Positions 16,429-28,139 of a DNA stretch of 64,000 bases are shown here, piece after piece. Within the stretch, counting starts at the first letter, position 1; the number at the start of each line of letters is the position of its first letter. Source of the DNA: Rhodocytophaga aerolata. GTDB taxonomy: Bacteria; Bacteroidota; Bacteroidia; Cytophagales; 172606-1. Both the position numbers and the translations under genes were made by a program. The notes beneath the pieces were generated by a model, which made no database searches, had not been told where the DNA came from, and saw only the letters and a program-made list of their open reading frames with translations. Location: contig NZ_JAUKPO010000005.1 in NCBI RefSeq assembly GCF_030503435.1, positions 62,001-126,000 of the forward strand, in the 5' to 3' direction.

Positions 16429-17065
16429 AGTATTGCTGGCAGACGACCATACCATTGTGCGGAACGGCATCATGTCGTTGCTGGAAAGTTCTCCGGAAGT
16501 AGAAATAGTGGGAGAAGCCCAGGATGGGGCAGAAGCCTTGGCCAAAGTAAAAGAGTTGTCGCCAGATGTATTGATGATAGATATTGCTATGCCTGTGATG
16601 AATGGCCTTGAAGCAGCCGAAGAGCTAAGCAAATACCATAAACACACCAAGGCACTCATGCTTTCCATGCATAACAATGAAGATTATATCCTGAAATCCG
16701 TGGAAGTGGGCGCTTATGGGTATTTGCTGAAAGATACTACCCGCGACGAAATGCTGCGTGCTTTACAAACAGTAGCCAGAGGAGAAAAATACTTTAGTCC
16801 GTCGGTATCCCATATTATTGTATCTTCATATCTGCAAAAAGTAAAAGACACCGAGAAGAGTAAGCTTAAAAAGCCTAAACTGTCTAAGAAAGAGAAAGCC
16901 ATCGTAAAATTTATTATAGATGGTGACAGCAGCCGTGAAATAGCTGAAAAACTTAATTTAAGCATACGTACCGTAGATAATCACCGGGCGAACATGATGA
17001 AACGCCTGGGTGTTAAAAATGCGGTGGAACTGGTAAAAAAAGTATTAAACGAGAAGCTGGCATAA
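16415..17065 (+). CDS. NarL/FixJ-family response regulator
   Basis: This 216-residue regulator is the partner of the preceding kinase. The receiver domain has the acidic pair D10/D11, the phospho-acceptor D56 in LMIDIAMP, and the conserved Lys in YLLKDTT (about 107). The C-terminal LuxR-type helix-turn-helix spans about 150-210 (KEKAIVKFIIDGDSSREIAEKLNLSIRTVDNHRANMMKRLGV, seen in part). Translation is probably coupled to the kinase through the 14-bp overlap. It is the natural candidate to control nirBD, cobA and the nitrate transport genes, although no site was proven. Confidence 0.9.
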   Translation: MNKIKVLLADDHTIVRNGIMSLLESSPEVEIVGEAQDGAEALAKVKELSPDVLMIDIAMPVMNGLEAAEELSKYHKHTKALMLSMHNNEDYILKSVEVGAYGYLLKDTTRDEMLRALQTVARGEKYFSPSVSHIIVSSYLQKVKDTEKSKLKKPKLSKKEKAIVKFIIDGDSSREIAEKLNLSIRTVDNHRANMMKRLGVKNAVELVKKVLNEKLA

Positions 17066-17152
17066 GTCTACCTCTTTGTTGCCGGTTAGTACTTGTAAAT
17101 TTCACCACAGAAAGAAATCCGAAGGAATCTATAAGCTACCAGTTCCCCCTAT

Positions 17153-17923
17153 TCAAGAGGTTATATTTACCTGATACGTTTGTAGCGGGGCAATCTGGTA
17201 AGCTTCAGCCAGCCCCCTTTGTTGTATATCTTTTTTACTTACTTCTTTATATGGAACAGCCACGGTATACTCCCTGGAAAGCGGAAAGGGCAATAGGCTT
17301 ACGGTATGTATATTTTTCCAATAGGCTTCTATCTTTCTGCCATGGGTAAAGGCAAATTTATCAGAGTTTTTAAATCCATTTTTGAAAAAAGGAAACTCTT
17401 CATCTTTAGATACGCCAGGCTGGTTAATGCATACATATAAAGAGAGATCGTCGAATAGCTGCAGGATGCGAAAATGATAATCCGCCAGTTGTTGCTTTGC
17501 CGGATCGTCCAGCTGCATACGTTCTATTAAGGTATGCTGCCGTTTAAGCTCTTGCTCCACAAACTCTTTTTCTTGTATATTTTCTTCACGCATAAATGAA
17601 CAATAATGCCTGCTACATAACAGGGCTGCGTAGGGATTCATGGCCTCTACCTCGTCTATACCCCTGGTATAATGAAGTAGTTTGGTTTGCAGCGGATAGC
17701 CGATAAATGAAAAAACCTGCGCATGTTGTACATCCCAAGCAGGCACTTCGTCCAGAGATATCCACCCCCGGTCATGCTGATAGATAGCCAGCAATACCTC
17801 CGGAGTATGGGGCTGCTGCCAGAAAAATTCTTCCTTCCAATGCTCAGCCAGCTGCCCGGATAGAGTAGCATGGGTGTGTTGGGCTATCAGAATAAAGCTT
17901 TCAGGGGTTTCGCGTACAATCAT
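17153..17923 (-). CDS. DUF3891 family protein
   Basis: This 256-residue soluble protein opens MIVRETPESFILIAQHTHATLSGQLAEHW, the typical DUF3891 start. Further conserved pieces are ALLCSRHYCSFM and LSLYVCINQPGV. The conserved His and Asp residues (QHTHA, YQHDRGW) suggest a metal-binding helical fold, but no activity has been assigned to the family that I know of. It is a single gene convergent with the NarL-like regulator. Confidence 0.75.
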   Translation of the reverse strand: MIVRETPESFILIAQHTHATLSGQLAEHWKEEFFWQQPHTPEVLLAIYQHDRGWISLDEVPAWDVQHAQVFSFIGYPLQTKLLHYTRGIDEVEAMNPYAALLCSRHYCSFMREENIQEKEFVEQELKRQHTLIERMQLDDPAKQQLADYHFRILQLFDDLSLYVCINQPGVSKDEEFPFFKNGFKNSDKFAFTHGRKIEAYWKNIHTVSLLPFPLSREYTVAVPYKEVSKKDIQQRGLAEAYQIAPLQTYQVNITS

Positions 17924-17996
17924 CTCGGCTAAAATTAACTATTGAGTATAAAGTTAATGTAATCCAGCATCAAATTAACTTGATTGTACTTAACAA

Positions 17997-18033
17997 AAAT
18001 GCCTTATCCGGATACAAACCAGATAAGGCATTT
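17997..18033 (-). terminator. Intrinsic terminator of the M48 protease gene
   Basis: A perfect 12-bp stem (17997-18008 with 18022-18033, 13-nt loop) lies 17 bp past the stop of the minus-strand M48 gene. On that strand it is followed by TTTTTG, the expected U-tract. Confidence 0.8.
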
Positions 18034-18049
18034 GTAGCATTCGTTCCTC

Positions 18050-19513
18050 TTACTGCTCTAATACTTTTACCAGTGTACCTTGTTGCACTTTGTCATTCAG
18101 TTGCATTCCATTCAATACGGCCAGTTCTTTAAGTTGATCATTTTTAGCGCCTAAGGCCGTAAGCGCTTTGGATAAGGTAGCACTTTGTTTTACCGGTTTT
18201 ATCCGGATACGATTAGGCTTTTTATTAATTTTTGCCTGATCTGTCAGTTGCCGGAAGCTGGTGATATTGGCATTAAACACCGGATAATAGGTATTGAAGT
18301 CAGCAGCGGAAGTAAGGCCCATCATGTTGTAAACATTGCCTCCATATTCGATAAAGTACATAAGTGCCCGAACAGCCGGTTGCTGTTGTTGCTGCTGTGC
18401 TTGTTGATCCTGTTGCGCTTGCTGGTCGGCCACTACGGCTATTGCCTGCAACCCATTTACAGTCGTATTTTTTGATTCCACCGGAACCATCTGGTAATTT
18501 TGCAGGAAAGATTCGGCAGCGGCTTGCAGAGAATTTCCCGGAGCCAGCATCAGTAACATAAGGGCTTTCCCATCTTTAGGCACCATTTGTACTTGTTGAG
18601 GGCTATTCTGCAAGGCCCAACCCCTGGGAACCGGAAACTGGAATTTGAGTACCGGATGGTAAAAAACATCATTTTCTACATAGCCTTGTTTAGGATCTTC
18701 TCCATAGATAATGCCATCAATCATTTTCAGATAAGAATCGCGGTTCACTTTCAGGTCGGTAGCATTTACTTTTTGTTGCCACTCGGTCGCTAGTTTTTTC
18801 ACTGTCCGGTTACGGTCTGCCGGATTAGGGTGTGTAGATAAAAAATCAGGGATAGCTTCCTGCTGGTCGCCCCCTACTCTACTGAGTGTATTAAAAAATC
18901 CGGCCATTTCCTGGGCATCGTATCCGATTTTTGTCGAATACTCTACCCCTAACCTGTCAGATTCCCGTTCATCGTCGCGGCCAAACTTTAGAAACAGTAA
19001 GCCCAGCCCCTGCTGTGCAGCTTCTGCATATTGCGCCAGTTGAGGAGCCGCGATTATACCAGCAATAAGTCCCAGCTGGGCAAGCATTGTCTTACTCTGC
19101 TGCCTTGCTGAGTGCCGGGCTGTAACATGGCCTATTTCATGGCCTAAGACACCAGCAAATTCTGCTTCATTATTGAAATGTGCCATAATACCCCTGGTAA
19201 AATACACATATCCACCAGGTACTGCAAATGCATTGACGACCGGGGAATCCACTACTTTAAACTCATATTTAAGGTCTTTGCGGTGAGAAATAGCCGCCAT
19301 TTGCTGACCTTTTTCTTTGATAAAAGTCTGTAGCTCCGAGTCTTCATACAAGCCAAACTGTGCGACTATTTGTGGGTCAGCTTCCTTTCCCATCGCAATC
19401 TCTTGTTCAGTAGACATTAAACTTAACTCTCTTTTGCCAGTAACCGGATTTCTGGCACATGAATTAAATAATAACAAGATGGCTGTTAAACATGTAATAA
19501 GGTGCTTGTTCAT
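18050..19513 (-). CDS. M48-family metalloprotease lipoprotein
   Basis: The 487-residue protein has a lipoprotein signal peptide ending LLFNSC (Cys about 19) followed by ARNPVTGKRELSLMS, typical of the BepA/LoiP-like M48 group. The zinc-binding HEIGH lies at about 124-128 and the third ligand is in ERESDRLGVEY. It would act in the periplasm on misfolded or outer-membrane proteins. After the protease domain comes a region with a Gln-rich run (about residues 370-385), which could vary in length between strains. A C-terminal LysM-like tail, AVLNGMQLNDKVQQGTLVKVLE, may bind peptidoglycan. It is a single gene with its own terminator. Confidence 0.88.
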   Translation of the reverse strand: MNKHLITCLTAILLLFNSCARNPVTGKRELSLMSTEQEIAMGKEADPQIVAQFGLYEDSELQTFIKEKGQQMAAISHRKDLKYEFKVVDSPVVNAFAVPGGYVYFTRGIMAHFNNEAEFAGVLGHEIGHVTARHSARQQSKTMLAQLGLIAGIIAAPQLAQYAEAAQQGLGLLFLKFGRDDERESDRLGVEYSTKIGYDAQEMAGFFNTLSRVGGDQQEAIPDFLSTHPNPADRNRTVKKLATEWQQKVNATDLKVNRDSYLKMIDGIIYGEDPKQGYVENDVFYHPVLKFQFPVPRGWALQNSPQQVQMVPKDGKALMLLMLAPGNSLQAAAESFLQNYQMVPVESKNTTVNGLQAIAVVADQQAQQDQQAQQQQQQPAVRALMYFIEYGGNVYNMMGLTSAADFNTYYPVFNANITSFRQLTDQAKINKKPNRIRIKPVKQSATLSKALTALGAKNDQLKELAVLNGMQLNDKVQQGTLVKVLEQ

Positions 19514-19711
19514 TATTGGAAGTAGTTAGTTTACATACATAAAAAACAGGAAGTAAAATACTCCTGTTCAGTTAATTAAAATGTGATGACTACTACGGAT
19601 AATTGGATTCCTAAGTTTACTGACGACCAGGACTTATAGTCTGGCCTTTTCATTTCTAATAAAGTATATCCTCATGCATATGTAATTCCTGTATTCTTCC
19701 CATAAAATGAA

Positions 19712-19742
19712 TCAGGCGTAGAAGAAAAATCTCTACGCCTGA
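19712..19742 (-). terminator. Intrinsic terminator of the T9SS cargo gene
   Basis: A perfect 10-bp stem (19712-19721 with 19733-19742, 11-nt loop) lies about 60 bp past the stop of the minus-strand gene. The U-tract on that strand is weak. Confidence 0.6.
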
Positions 19743-19801
19743 AAAACAAGATGCCGTTTTTTACGAAATTCAGCTGGCAACCTGCCAGGTCGTTTTAGAA
19801 G

Positions 19802-21193
19802 TTAATGTTGTATGAGTAGCTTATGCGTTAATTGCTGCCCCTCTGCCCGGATCTTTAGTAGATATACACCCCTGGTAAGCTCTTCATCTATGGCAATGGT
19901 ATACTCGCTGCGGTCGCCACCTGAAATTTTCTGTGCGTATACCTGCTGCCCAAGTTGATTGAATATAGCAATATCCGTTTCAGGTACTGCAGACGCCCAG
20001 GAGATTGTAAACCGCTTACCAGTTACCGGGTTAGGTGAAATTACAATTCCGGATGTTTCTAACGTAACCGATACAGACTTGGAATAGGAAAACTTTCCAT
20101 CTATATCTACCTGCTTCAGACGGTAGTAGCTTATTCCCGCTAACGGTTTTTCATCTACTATGGCATAAGTAGTTGTTAAAGCAGTGGTTCCCTTTCCGTT
20201 TAGTCTGTCGATTTCTTCAAATTCCTGTGCATTTTTGCTGCGTTCCACTACAAAGTAGCCGTTATTCTCTTCACTGGCCGTAATCCATTGTAGCCTTACT
20301 TGTCTGGCTGTGGTTTCTGCTATGGCTTTGAAACTGAGTAATACGATAGGAAGTGGAGAGTTAATTATCCTTGTGCAAACATTTGGGCAATCTCCTGTGG
20401 ACACGCTACAGGGATTGGATGCCTGGCAATAATTAACACCTACTGTTGTATTTGCACCAACTACTGTATTTGCAGGATTTCCGTTTCCTATACCGCCTTG
20501 TGCTGAAAAGCTTCCTAAACCAGATGTGCTAATATTAGCTCCACTATTTGATGTACTAAATTGTCCTTTTACTACTAATAATCCTTCTAATACAAGCCTA
20601 GCATCTCTCCCATTATCACTGTTCATCGTAAATGCATTTTTTACTAATACATTTCCCGCAGAATTAATTAATGAGTAAGTGTCAACATTTCCTACATCAG
20701 TAACACCAATAGTTAGATTAGAAATTTCTGTTAAACCTGTTATCTGCAAAGCGGGAATGGCCGCTGATCCTCCATTTATTTTCAATACAGCGGTGCCACC
20801 TGGATAAGAGCCGGTATAGGTGTCGCGGAGGGTGCCTCCTGCATTAACGATCAGCCTACCTCTATTTACCTCAGAATTTCCACTGTAAGTTAAACTTCCT
20901 GAATTTGCAGTAGCCGTACCAATAGTAAGCGAACCGGCAGAATTAATCGTGAAACTACCCACAGAGACAGCAGTGGTTATAGTAATACCACTATTAATAG
21001 TAACTACATCACCTGCTACAGGAAATGCTCCACAAGGTCCTGTCGTACAAGCCCAGCTAGTAGGCGAAGTCCAGTTGCCGCCTCCGGCACTGGAGGTGAA
21101 GGTAGCCGCAAAACTTTGCAGGTAAAAGCAGCTGAATGATAAGACAAAAAAGGCACTTCTGGTTTTTTTTATAACTTGTAGAGATAGAATCAT
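19802..21193 (-). CDS. Secreted protein with type IX secretion sorting domain
   Basis: The 463-residue protein has an N-terminal signal peptide (FFVLSFSCFYLQSFAA). An Asn/Gly/Thr-rich beta-helix-like region follows from about 30 to 270 (GGGNWTSPTSWAC, then many short hydrophobic-polar repeats). A short linker with paired cysteines precedes a fibronectin-like segment, VLLSFKAIAETTARQVRLQW. The C-terminal 80 residues (ISPNPVTGKRF to LTHKLLIQH) form a type A T9SS sorting domain, so the protein is exported through the Sec and T9SS systems and is surface attached or released. The ligand or substrate is unknown. Confidence 0.82.
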   Translation of the reverse strand: MILSLQVIKKTRSAFFVLSFSCFYLQSFAATFTSSAGGGNWTSPTSWACTTGPCGAFPVAGDVVTINSGITITTAVSVGSFTINSAGSLTIGTATANSGSLTYSGNSEVNRGRLIVNAGGTLRDTYTGSYPGGTAVLKINGGSAAIPALQITGLTEISNLTIGVTDVGNVDTYSLINSAGNVLVKNAFTMNSDNGRDARLVLEGLLVVKGQFSTSNSGANISTSGLGSFSAQGGIGNGNPANTVVGANTTVGVNYCQASNPCSVSTGDCPNVCTRIINSPLPIVLLSFKAIAETTARQVRLQWITASEENNGYFVVERSKNAQEFEEIDRLNGKGTTALTTTYAIVDEKPLAGISYYRLKQVDIDGKFSYSKSVSVTLETSGIVISPNPVTGKRFTISWASAVPETDIAIFNQLGQQVYAQKISGGDRSEYTIAIDEELTRGVYLLKIRAEGQQLTHKLLIQH

Positions 21194-21751
21194 ATATAAG
21201 GTGCAAAATGCAGTTTTTCTTCGAAAAATATTTATTTATAGATGTTGTAATAAATTACTTTATTAGGTCATTTTGTAACTCCTTTTACTCTTGAGCAATC
21301 GCTAGTCCTACTTATTTATTAAGTTAATTTATAATTATAAAATGTTAGATGTCAGTTCATTATAGTCAGGCTCTTACAACATAACCATAGTCCAAAACTG
21401 TTTGGTAGCAAAAGATACTTTTTCTACTAAACTAGCCATATACCACTCCCAGGGTTGGATGTTTCAATCGCTGCTGTCGCAAATTACTATTTTAACCCAT
21501 CCATGTAAATATTTTTACATCTTTAATATTTCGACCCTATATTTTGAGATTTACAGGCATTATTTGTACCCCTATAAAGGTTATTTTCTTTGCCAAAGCA
21601 AGGAATGGTAGCAGATTCCATTACTCATAGGAAGAGCACGGATATATGAGCTATGAATAAGAAGTTACGGTAACAACTTCCTTACCTTAGCTACTATTGG
21701 GAACATTCTGTCTGTTTATACGTGTTCTACCCGGAAAACAAGCTGCAAACT
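21194..21751. other. Gene-free AT-rich interval
   Basis: About 560 bp lie between the divergent T9SS gene and the CoA-binding-protein gene. It must contain both promoters. Short frames are present, but none has coding character or a usable ribosome site. No convincing structured RNA was seen. Confidence 0.5.
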
Positions 21752-22111
21752 ATGAAAAAGACTGTTGTATTAGGGGCTACAGATAATCCGGAGAGATTTG
21801 CCTACCGGGCAGCCCACAGCCTGGTGAGGCATGGGTATGAAATAGCACCGGTGGGTATAAAACAAGGCACCGTTGCTGGAAAAGATATTATTAATGACAA
21901 AAAAGTTATTCCAGATGTACACACGGTCACGTTGTATGTGGGTTCACGAAATTTACCAGAGTGGTATGATTATATTCTGTCATTAAATCCTAAACGCATT
22001 ATTTTTAATCCGGGTACTGAAAATGACGAGTTGATGCGGCTGGCCAATGAAAAAGGCATACAGACGATAGAAGGTTGTACCTTAGTTATGTTATCTGCGG
22101 GCATGTATTAA
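21752..22111 (+). CDS. CoA-binding domain protein (YccU-like)
   Basis: This 119-residue cytoplasmic protein is a single CoA_binding_2 Rossmann domain. It opens MKKTVVLGATDNPERFAYRAAHSL, close to the YccU family start, and continues HTVTLYVGSRNLPEWYDYIL and IIFNPGTEND. An upstream in-frame GTG at 21722 would add ten residues unlike the family, so the ATG at 21752 is preferred. The cellular role of YccU proteins is not established; binding of a nucleotide or CoA is inferred from the fold. Confidence 0.85.
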   Translation: MKKTVVLGATDNPERFAYRAAHSLVRHGYEIAPVGIKQGTVAGKDIINDKKVIPDVHTVTLYVGSRNLPEWYDYILSLNPKRIIFNPGTENDELMRLANEKGIQTIEGCTLVMLSAGMY

Positions 22112-22147
22112 AATGGATTATTGATAAATACCAGGAACACATAAACC

Positions 22148-22189
22148 TTTCATAATCCGGCAGTTCTATTCTTTTACCGGATTATGAAA
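22148..22189. terminator. Bidirectional terminator between convergent genes
   Basis: A perfect 13-bp stem (22148-22160 with 22177-22189) lies between the YccU-like gene and the Nudix gene. The right arm overlaps the Nudix stop codon. A and T runs on either side fit use in both directions. Confidence 0.75.
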
Positions 22190-22832
22190 ACCCAACCTCT
22201 TCAAGAACTACTCCTAGTTCGCTTAAAATCATGGCCGAAGCTCCCCAGACTGTGTGGCCGAGCAGGTCGTAGAAGGGAGCCTGTATGACTATATTTTCCC
22301 GCACAATTATTTCTTTATTTCCTATTCTGCTCAGATCCTGTACCTGCGACAAAGGTATTTCCAGAATTTGCGCCACTTCTCTGGGATCGGGCTGGAAAGC
22401 AGGCCGGTTATAACTGGTTCCCACTACCGGATACACCATATAGTTACTGGCTGGTACATACAATGGGCTTAGCATTCCAACCACATCCACCTCAGCCGGA
22501 TTAATAGCAATCTCTTCAAAAGCTTCACGCAATGCAGTATCCGTATAGCTACGATCTGTTTCCTCCATCCGGCCTCCGGGAAAAGCCACTTGCCCACTGT
22601 GTACGCCTGCATATACAGGCCGTACAATCATTGGAAAATAGATATGATTGCTGTCTGGATATAATAAAATCAATACAGCACTTTGGCGGGTTAAGTGGTC
22701 TGGCTGTGCTTTTAGCTGCAATGCAGACTGGATTGAACTAGCCATTTTTTTCTGAGCAGGTTCGCCAGGCAGTGCCTGTTCCAGTCTTGTTTTTAATAAT
22801 TTAAAAAGAGCTGTTGGGGTAGCTTTATGCAT
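22182..22832 (-). CDS. Nudix hydrolase, CoA pyrophosphatase-like (NudL)
   Basis: This protein of about 216 residues carries the NudL/PCD1-type Nudix box: FPGGRMEETDRSYTDTALREAFEEIAI, seen in the second third. The catalytic REAFEEI core is intact, with Ala where the standard box has Gly. The segment LSPLYVPASNYMVYPVVG that follows is typical of CoA/acyl-CoA pyrophosphatases. It would cleave CoA derivatives to 4-phosphopantetheine and 3',5'-ADP. The frame opens at a TTG (22841), but the ATG at 22832 is the likely start. Confidence 0.85.
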   Translation of the reverse strand: MHKATPTALFKLLKTRLEQALPGEPAQKKMASSIQSALQLKAQPDHLTRQSAVLILLYPDSNHIYFPMIVRPVYAGVHSGQVAFPGGRMEETDRSYTDTALREAFEEIAINPAEVDVVGMLSPLYVPASNYMVYPVVGTSYNRPAFQPDPREVAQILEIPLSQVQDLSRIGNKEIIVRENIVIQAPFYDLLGHTVWGASAMILSELGVVLEEVGFS

Positions 22833-25130
<2,298 letters not shown>

Positions 25131-25171
25131 AATAATATATAGTGTTTGAAGAATACAAAAGTAGTTTTTTA

Positions 25172-25202
25172 AAAAAGGGGTCATCACTTTTGTCCCCTTT
25201 TT
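25172..25202 (+). terminator. gyrB intrinsic terminator
   Basis: An A-run, GGGG, a 13-nt loop, CCCC and a T-run form a 9-bp stem (25172-25180 with 25194-25202) 40 bp after gyrB. It lies inside the extended ppk frame and so argues against any ppk start upstream of it. Confidence 0.85.
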
Positions 25203-25240
25203 CATTTGTAACAAACCCGATAAAAAAATTCCGTGAGATA

Positions 25241-27346
25241 ATGCTTGTCAAGGATAAAGTTTCCAGTGTAATTGAGCAAAGCAACTATATTAGCCGCGAC
25301 CTTAGCTGGCTGCAATTTAACTACCGGGTACTGGATCAGGCAATAAATCCTGACCGCACCATCTTTGAACGGTTAAAATTTCTGGCCATTACCTCTTCCA
25401 ACCTGGATGAATTCTTTATGATTAGGGTAGGAAGTTTGTATAACTACCTGGATTATGGCAAAGAACGGATAGACTATTCAGGCTTGCGGGAAACCACTTT
25501 CCGGAAAACCCTACTGGCTACGGCGCAGCAGTTCTTTAAGGAACAAACCGATGAGTTTAAAATACATTTGCAGCCCTTATTCGAACTGTCGGACTTTCGC
25601 ATAGCCAAAGTAGAGGAATTAAACGCAGAAGAGAAGTCGGAGATATCGGCGTATTTTATGCGTACGATTTTCCCTATGCTCACCCCTATGGTGTTTGACG
25701 GGTACCATACCTTCCCTATTCTGATGAACCGAATCCTGATTTTCGGAGTAGTGACCAGAACAGCCGATGACTCGAAAGACCAGAGAAGGCTTTCCTTTGT
25801 TCAGATTCCGCAGAACCTGCCCCGCTTCTTCGAAATTTACCGCGACGACCAGCTTATCTTTGTACCAATCGAAGAAATTATCCGGCGTGAGATTCACAAA
25901 CTTTACCGCAATATCGAAATACTTTCTGTAGACCTGTTCAGGATTACCCGCAACGGCGATTTCAGTCTGGAAGAAAGCGATGATATTGACAATGATTTTA
26001 TTGATGAAATTAAGCGGAAAATTAAAACCCGCCGTACTGGCCGGGTAGTCCGCATTGAAGTAGAATCCGGCTATTCCACCTGGATGATGAAAGTGTTGAA
26101 AGGCCGCTGGGAACTAGATGATGATAACGTATTCGTCACAGACCGCATGATTGACTTTACTGGATTGTGGCAAATTGTAAATCATAAGGATTTCAGAGAT
26201 GAAATACCCCCGGTACCTGCACCTATTACACCCATAAGCTTAAAAGATAAAGCAGATGCTCCCTTGTTTGAGGTGTTAAAAAGCCGGGATATTCTATTGC
26301 ATCATCCCTATAACAGCATTGAACCGGTAGTGCATTTAGTAGAACAAGCTGCTGAAGATCCTGATGTTCTGGCCATTAAGCTTACTATTTACCGGCTTGC
26401 CAAATCTTCCCGCATAACGAATGCTTTACTAAAGGCAGCTGAAAATGGCAAACACGTTTCAGTGCTTTTTGAAGTAAAAGCCAGGTTTGATGAAGAAAAC
26501 AATATCCGGGAAGCCCAACGGTTGCAAAAAGCAGGCTGCTTTGTAATTTATGGAATTAGCCGGTATAAAACGCATACCAAACTGCTGCTGATCGTACGGA
26601 AAGATGGCGATAAAATTACCAGGTATGTACACATGTCCAGTGGAAATTATAATGAGGATACTTCCCGCTTGTATACAGATTTAGGACTGCTGACAACCAA
26701 TGAAAGCTATGCACAGGATATATCGGAGTTTTTTAATGTAATTACAGGCCATTCGTTGCCAAGTAACTACCAGAACATTATTACGGCTCCCCGTGATATG
26801 CGCCAGCAACTCATTGAACTGATCCGCAAAGAGGCTACCAATGCAGCTGAAGGTTTATCTTGTGGCATTGTCATTAAAATCAATTCTTTGGAAGACCGCG
26901 AAGTAATCGATGAACTATATGCAGCTTCTCAGGCAGGGGTTCCGGTGAAACTCATCGTCAGAGGTATATGCTGCCTACGCCCTGGACGTGCCGGACTGAG
27001 CGAAAATATAGCCGTCCGCTCCATTGTAGGGGATTTTCTGGAACACGCCCGTTTATTTTATTTCCATAATGACGGCGACTACAAAATATATGGAGGCAGC
27101 GCCGATATAATGGTCAGGAGTTTTGAACGCCGGATAGAATCTTTATTCCTATTTACCGCCGAAACCATTAAACAAGAAGTAATCAATGTACTCGCCTACA
27201 ACCTGAAAGACAATGTAAATGCCTATGAATTACAAGAAGATGGCTTATACATTAAATGCCAGGCCAATGGCGAAGCACCCTTCAATATTCATCAGGAATT
27301 CTTTAAGGTAACTCCAGAAATTATTAAAGAAGCCAAATTATTCTAA
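25241..27346 (+). CDS. ppk1: Polyphosphate kinase 1
   Basis: This kinase reversibly transfers the gamma phosphate of ATP to a polyphosphate chain. The 701-residue protein begins MLVKDKVSSV and quickly reaches ISRDLSWLQFNYRVL, the family N-terminal motif. The histidine in YKTHTKLLLIVR is the expected autophosphorylated residue. A second conserved His lies in ARLFYFHNDGDYKIYGGSADIM. The frame is open from a GTG at 25142, but the gyrB terminator lies in that extension, so the ATG at 25241 after GAGATA is chosen. The length then agrees with usual PPK1. Confidence 0.96.
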   Translation: MLVKDKVSSVIEQSNYISRDLSWLQFNYRVLDQAINPDRTIFERLKFLAITSSNLDEFFMIRVGSLYNYLDYGKERIDYSGLRETTFRKTLLATAQQFFKEQTDEFKIHLQPLFELSDFRIAKVEELNAEEKSEISAYFMRTIFPMLTPMVFDGYHTFPILMNRILIFGVVTRTADDSKDQRRLSFVQIPQNLPRFFEIYRDDQLIFVPIEEIIRREIHKLYRNIEILSVDLFRITRNGDFSLEESDDIDNDFIDEIKRKIKTRRTGRVVRIEVESGYSTWMMKVLKGRWELDDDNVFVTDRMIDFTGLWQIVNHKDFRDEIPPVPAPITPISLKDKADAPLFEVLKSRDILLHHPYNSIEPVVHLVEQAAEDPDVLAIKLTIYRLAKSSRITNALLKAAENGKHVSVLFEVKARFDEENNIREAQRLQKAGCFVIYGISRYKTHTKLLLIVRKDGDKITRYVHMSSGNYNEDTSRLYTDLGLLTTNESYAQDISEFFNVITGHSLPSNYQNIITAPRDMRQQLIELIRKEATNAAEGLSCGIVIKINSLEDREVIDELYAASQAGVPVKLIVRGICCLRPGRAGLSENIAVRSIVGDFLEHARLFYFHNDGDYKIYGGSADIMVRSFERRIESLFLFTAETIKQEVINVLAYNLKDNVNAYELQEDGLYIKCQANGEAPFNIHQEFFKVTPEIIKEAKLF

Positions 27347-27390
27347 AACATGCCAAAGCTGGCATGGGGTTAGCGTATAGAGTAAAAACT

Positions 27391-27420
27391 GGAAGTAAGC
27401 ATATCTGTTTTCTTACTTCC
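27391..27420 (+). terminator. ppk1 intrinsic terminator
   Basis: A perfect 9-bp stem (27391-27399 with 27412-27420) is followed by TTTCTATTTT. A shorter 7-bp hairpin lies at 27350-27367, just after the stop. Both precede the next start codon. Confidence 0.7.
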
Positions 27421-27441
27421 TTTCTATTTTCACCTGTAAAC

Positions 27442-28053
27442 ATGAAAGAAATTGCTATGCGAGTAAAAACCTCCATTTTTGTTCTATTTGTATTATTTAC
27501 CAGCATCAGTTGCCGCCAGCTGAAAGAACTCCAGACATTTGCGAATTGTGATTTCCGGCTAGCTAACCTGGAAAACACTACCCTGGCAGGCATCAATGTG
27601 CAGAATGTACGCAGCATTTCAGATTTAAACCTGGTTCAGGCCGCTAAAATTACCCAATCGTATGCGTCCGGATCGTTACCGCTGAATTTAATTGTCAATA
27701 TGGAAGTTAAAAATCCGAATGCCACTACTGCTGCCATGAACAGTGTAGACTGGATTATGGTAATTGATGACAAAGAAATTGTAGATGGTACGATTAACGA
27801 ACGGGTGCAAATTGCCCCAGATGGTGGCGTAACTACCTTACCCATCCGTATTTCTACCGATTTAAGAAAAGTATTGAGCGGCATGCCTGCTGAACAGGCA
27901 GTAAATATGGGTCTGGGATTGTCTGGTAATGGCGGAAAACCAACAAGAGTCACCTTAAAAATAAAACCTTCCATTATGGTGGGCCAGACAGTATTGAAAT
28001 ATCCTGGATACATTAATGTAAATCAGGATTTTGGGGGTAGCAGCCGGCAATAA
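27442..28053 (+). CDS. LEA-type-2-like lipoprotein
   Basis: The 203-residue protein has a lipoprotein signal peptide (FVLFVLFTSISC). The mature part has the beta-sandwich pattern of LEA14/WHy-like proteins: NLENTTLAGINVQNVRSISDLNL, then LNLIVNMEVKNPN, the LEA-2 hallmark of a strand ending in KNPN. The frame opens at 27364, but the ppk terminator ends at 27420 and so excludes that start; ATG codons at 27442 and 27457 are both possible. The function of such envelope proteins in Bacteroidota is unknown. Confidence 0.72.
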   Translation: MKEIAMRVKTSIFVLFVLFTSISCRQLKELQTFANCDFRLANLENTTLAGINVQNVRSISDLNLVQAAKITQSYASGSLPLNLIVNMEVKNPNATTAAMNSVDWIMVIDDKEIVDGTINERVQIAPDGGVTTLPIRISTDLRKVLSGMPAEQAVNMGLGLSGNGGKPTRVTLKIKPSIMVGQTVLKYPGYINVNQDFGGSSRQ

Positions 28054-28074
28054 CAGTTAAGAGCAAATTTTTAC

Positions 28075-28131
28075 GTAAGACATGCAATAAAGGCTAAATT
28101 TCCGCTAACGGGCCTTTATTGCATGTCTTAC
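28075..28131. terminator. Strong bidirectional terminator
   Basis: A perfect 19-bp inverted repeat (28075-28093 with 28113-28131, 19-nt loop) lies between the LEA-like gene and the convergent minus-strand unit. It begins only nine bases after the stop of the minus-strand remnant at 28140, which suggests that the original gene ended there. Confidence 0.85.
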
Positions 28132-28139
28132 ACAATACA

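Noticed and set aside
21402-21611. A 69-codon plus-strand ORF upstream of the CoA-binding gene
   Set aside because: AT-rich, no motif and no ribosome site; it lies in the expected promoter zone.
25142-25240. Longer N-terminus for polyphosphate kinase from a GTG
   Set aside because: The gyrB terminator lies within the extension, and the added residues do not match the family; the ATG at 25241 fits better.
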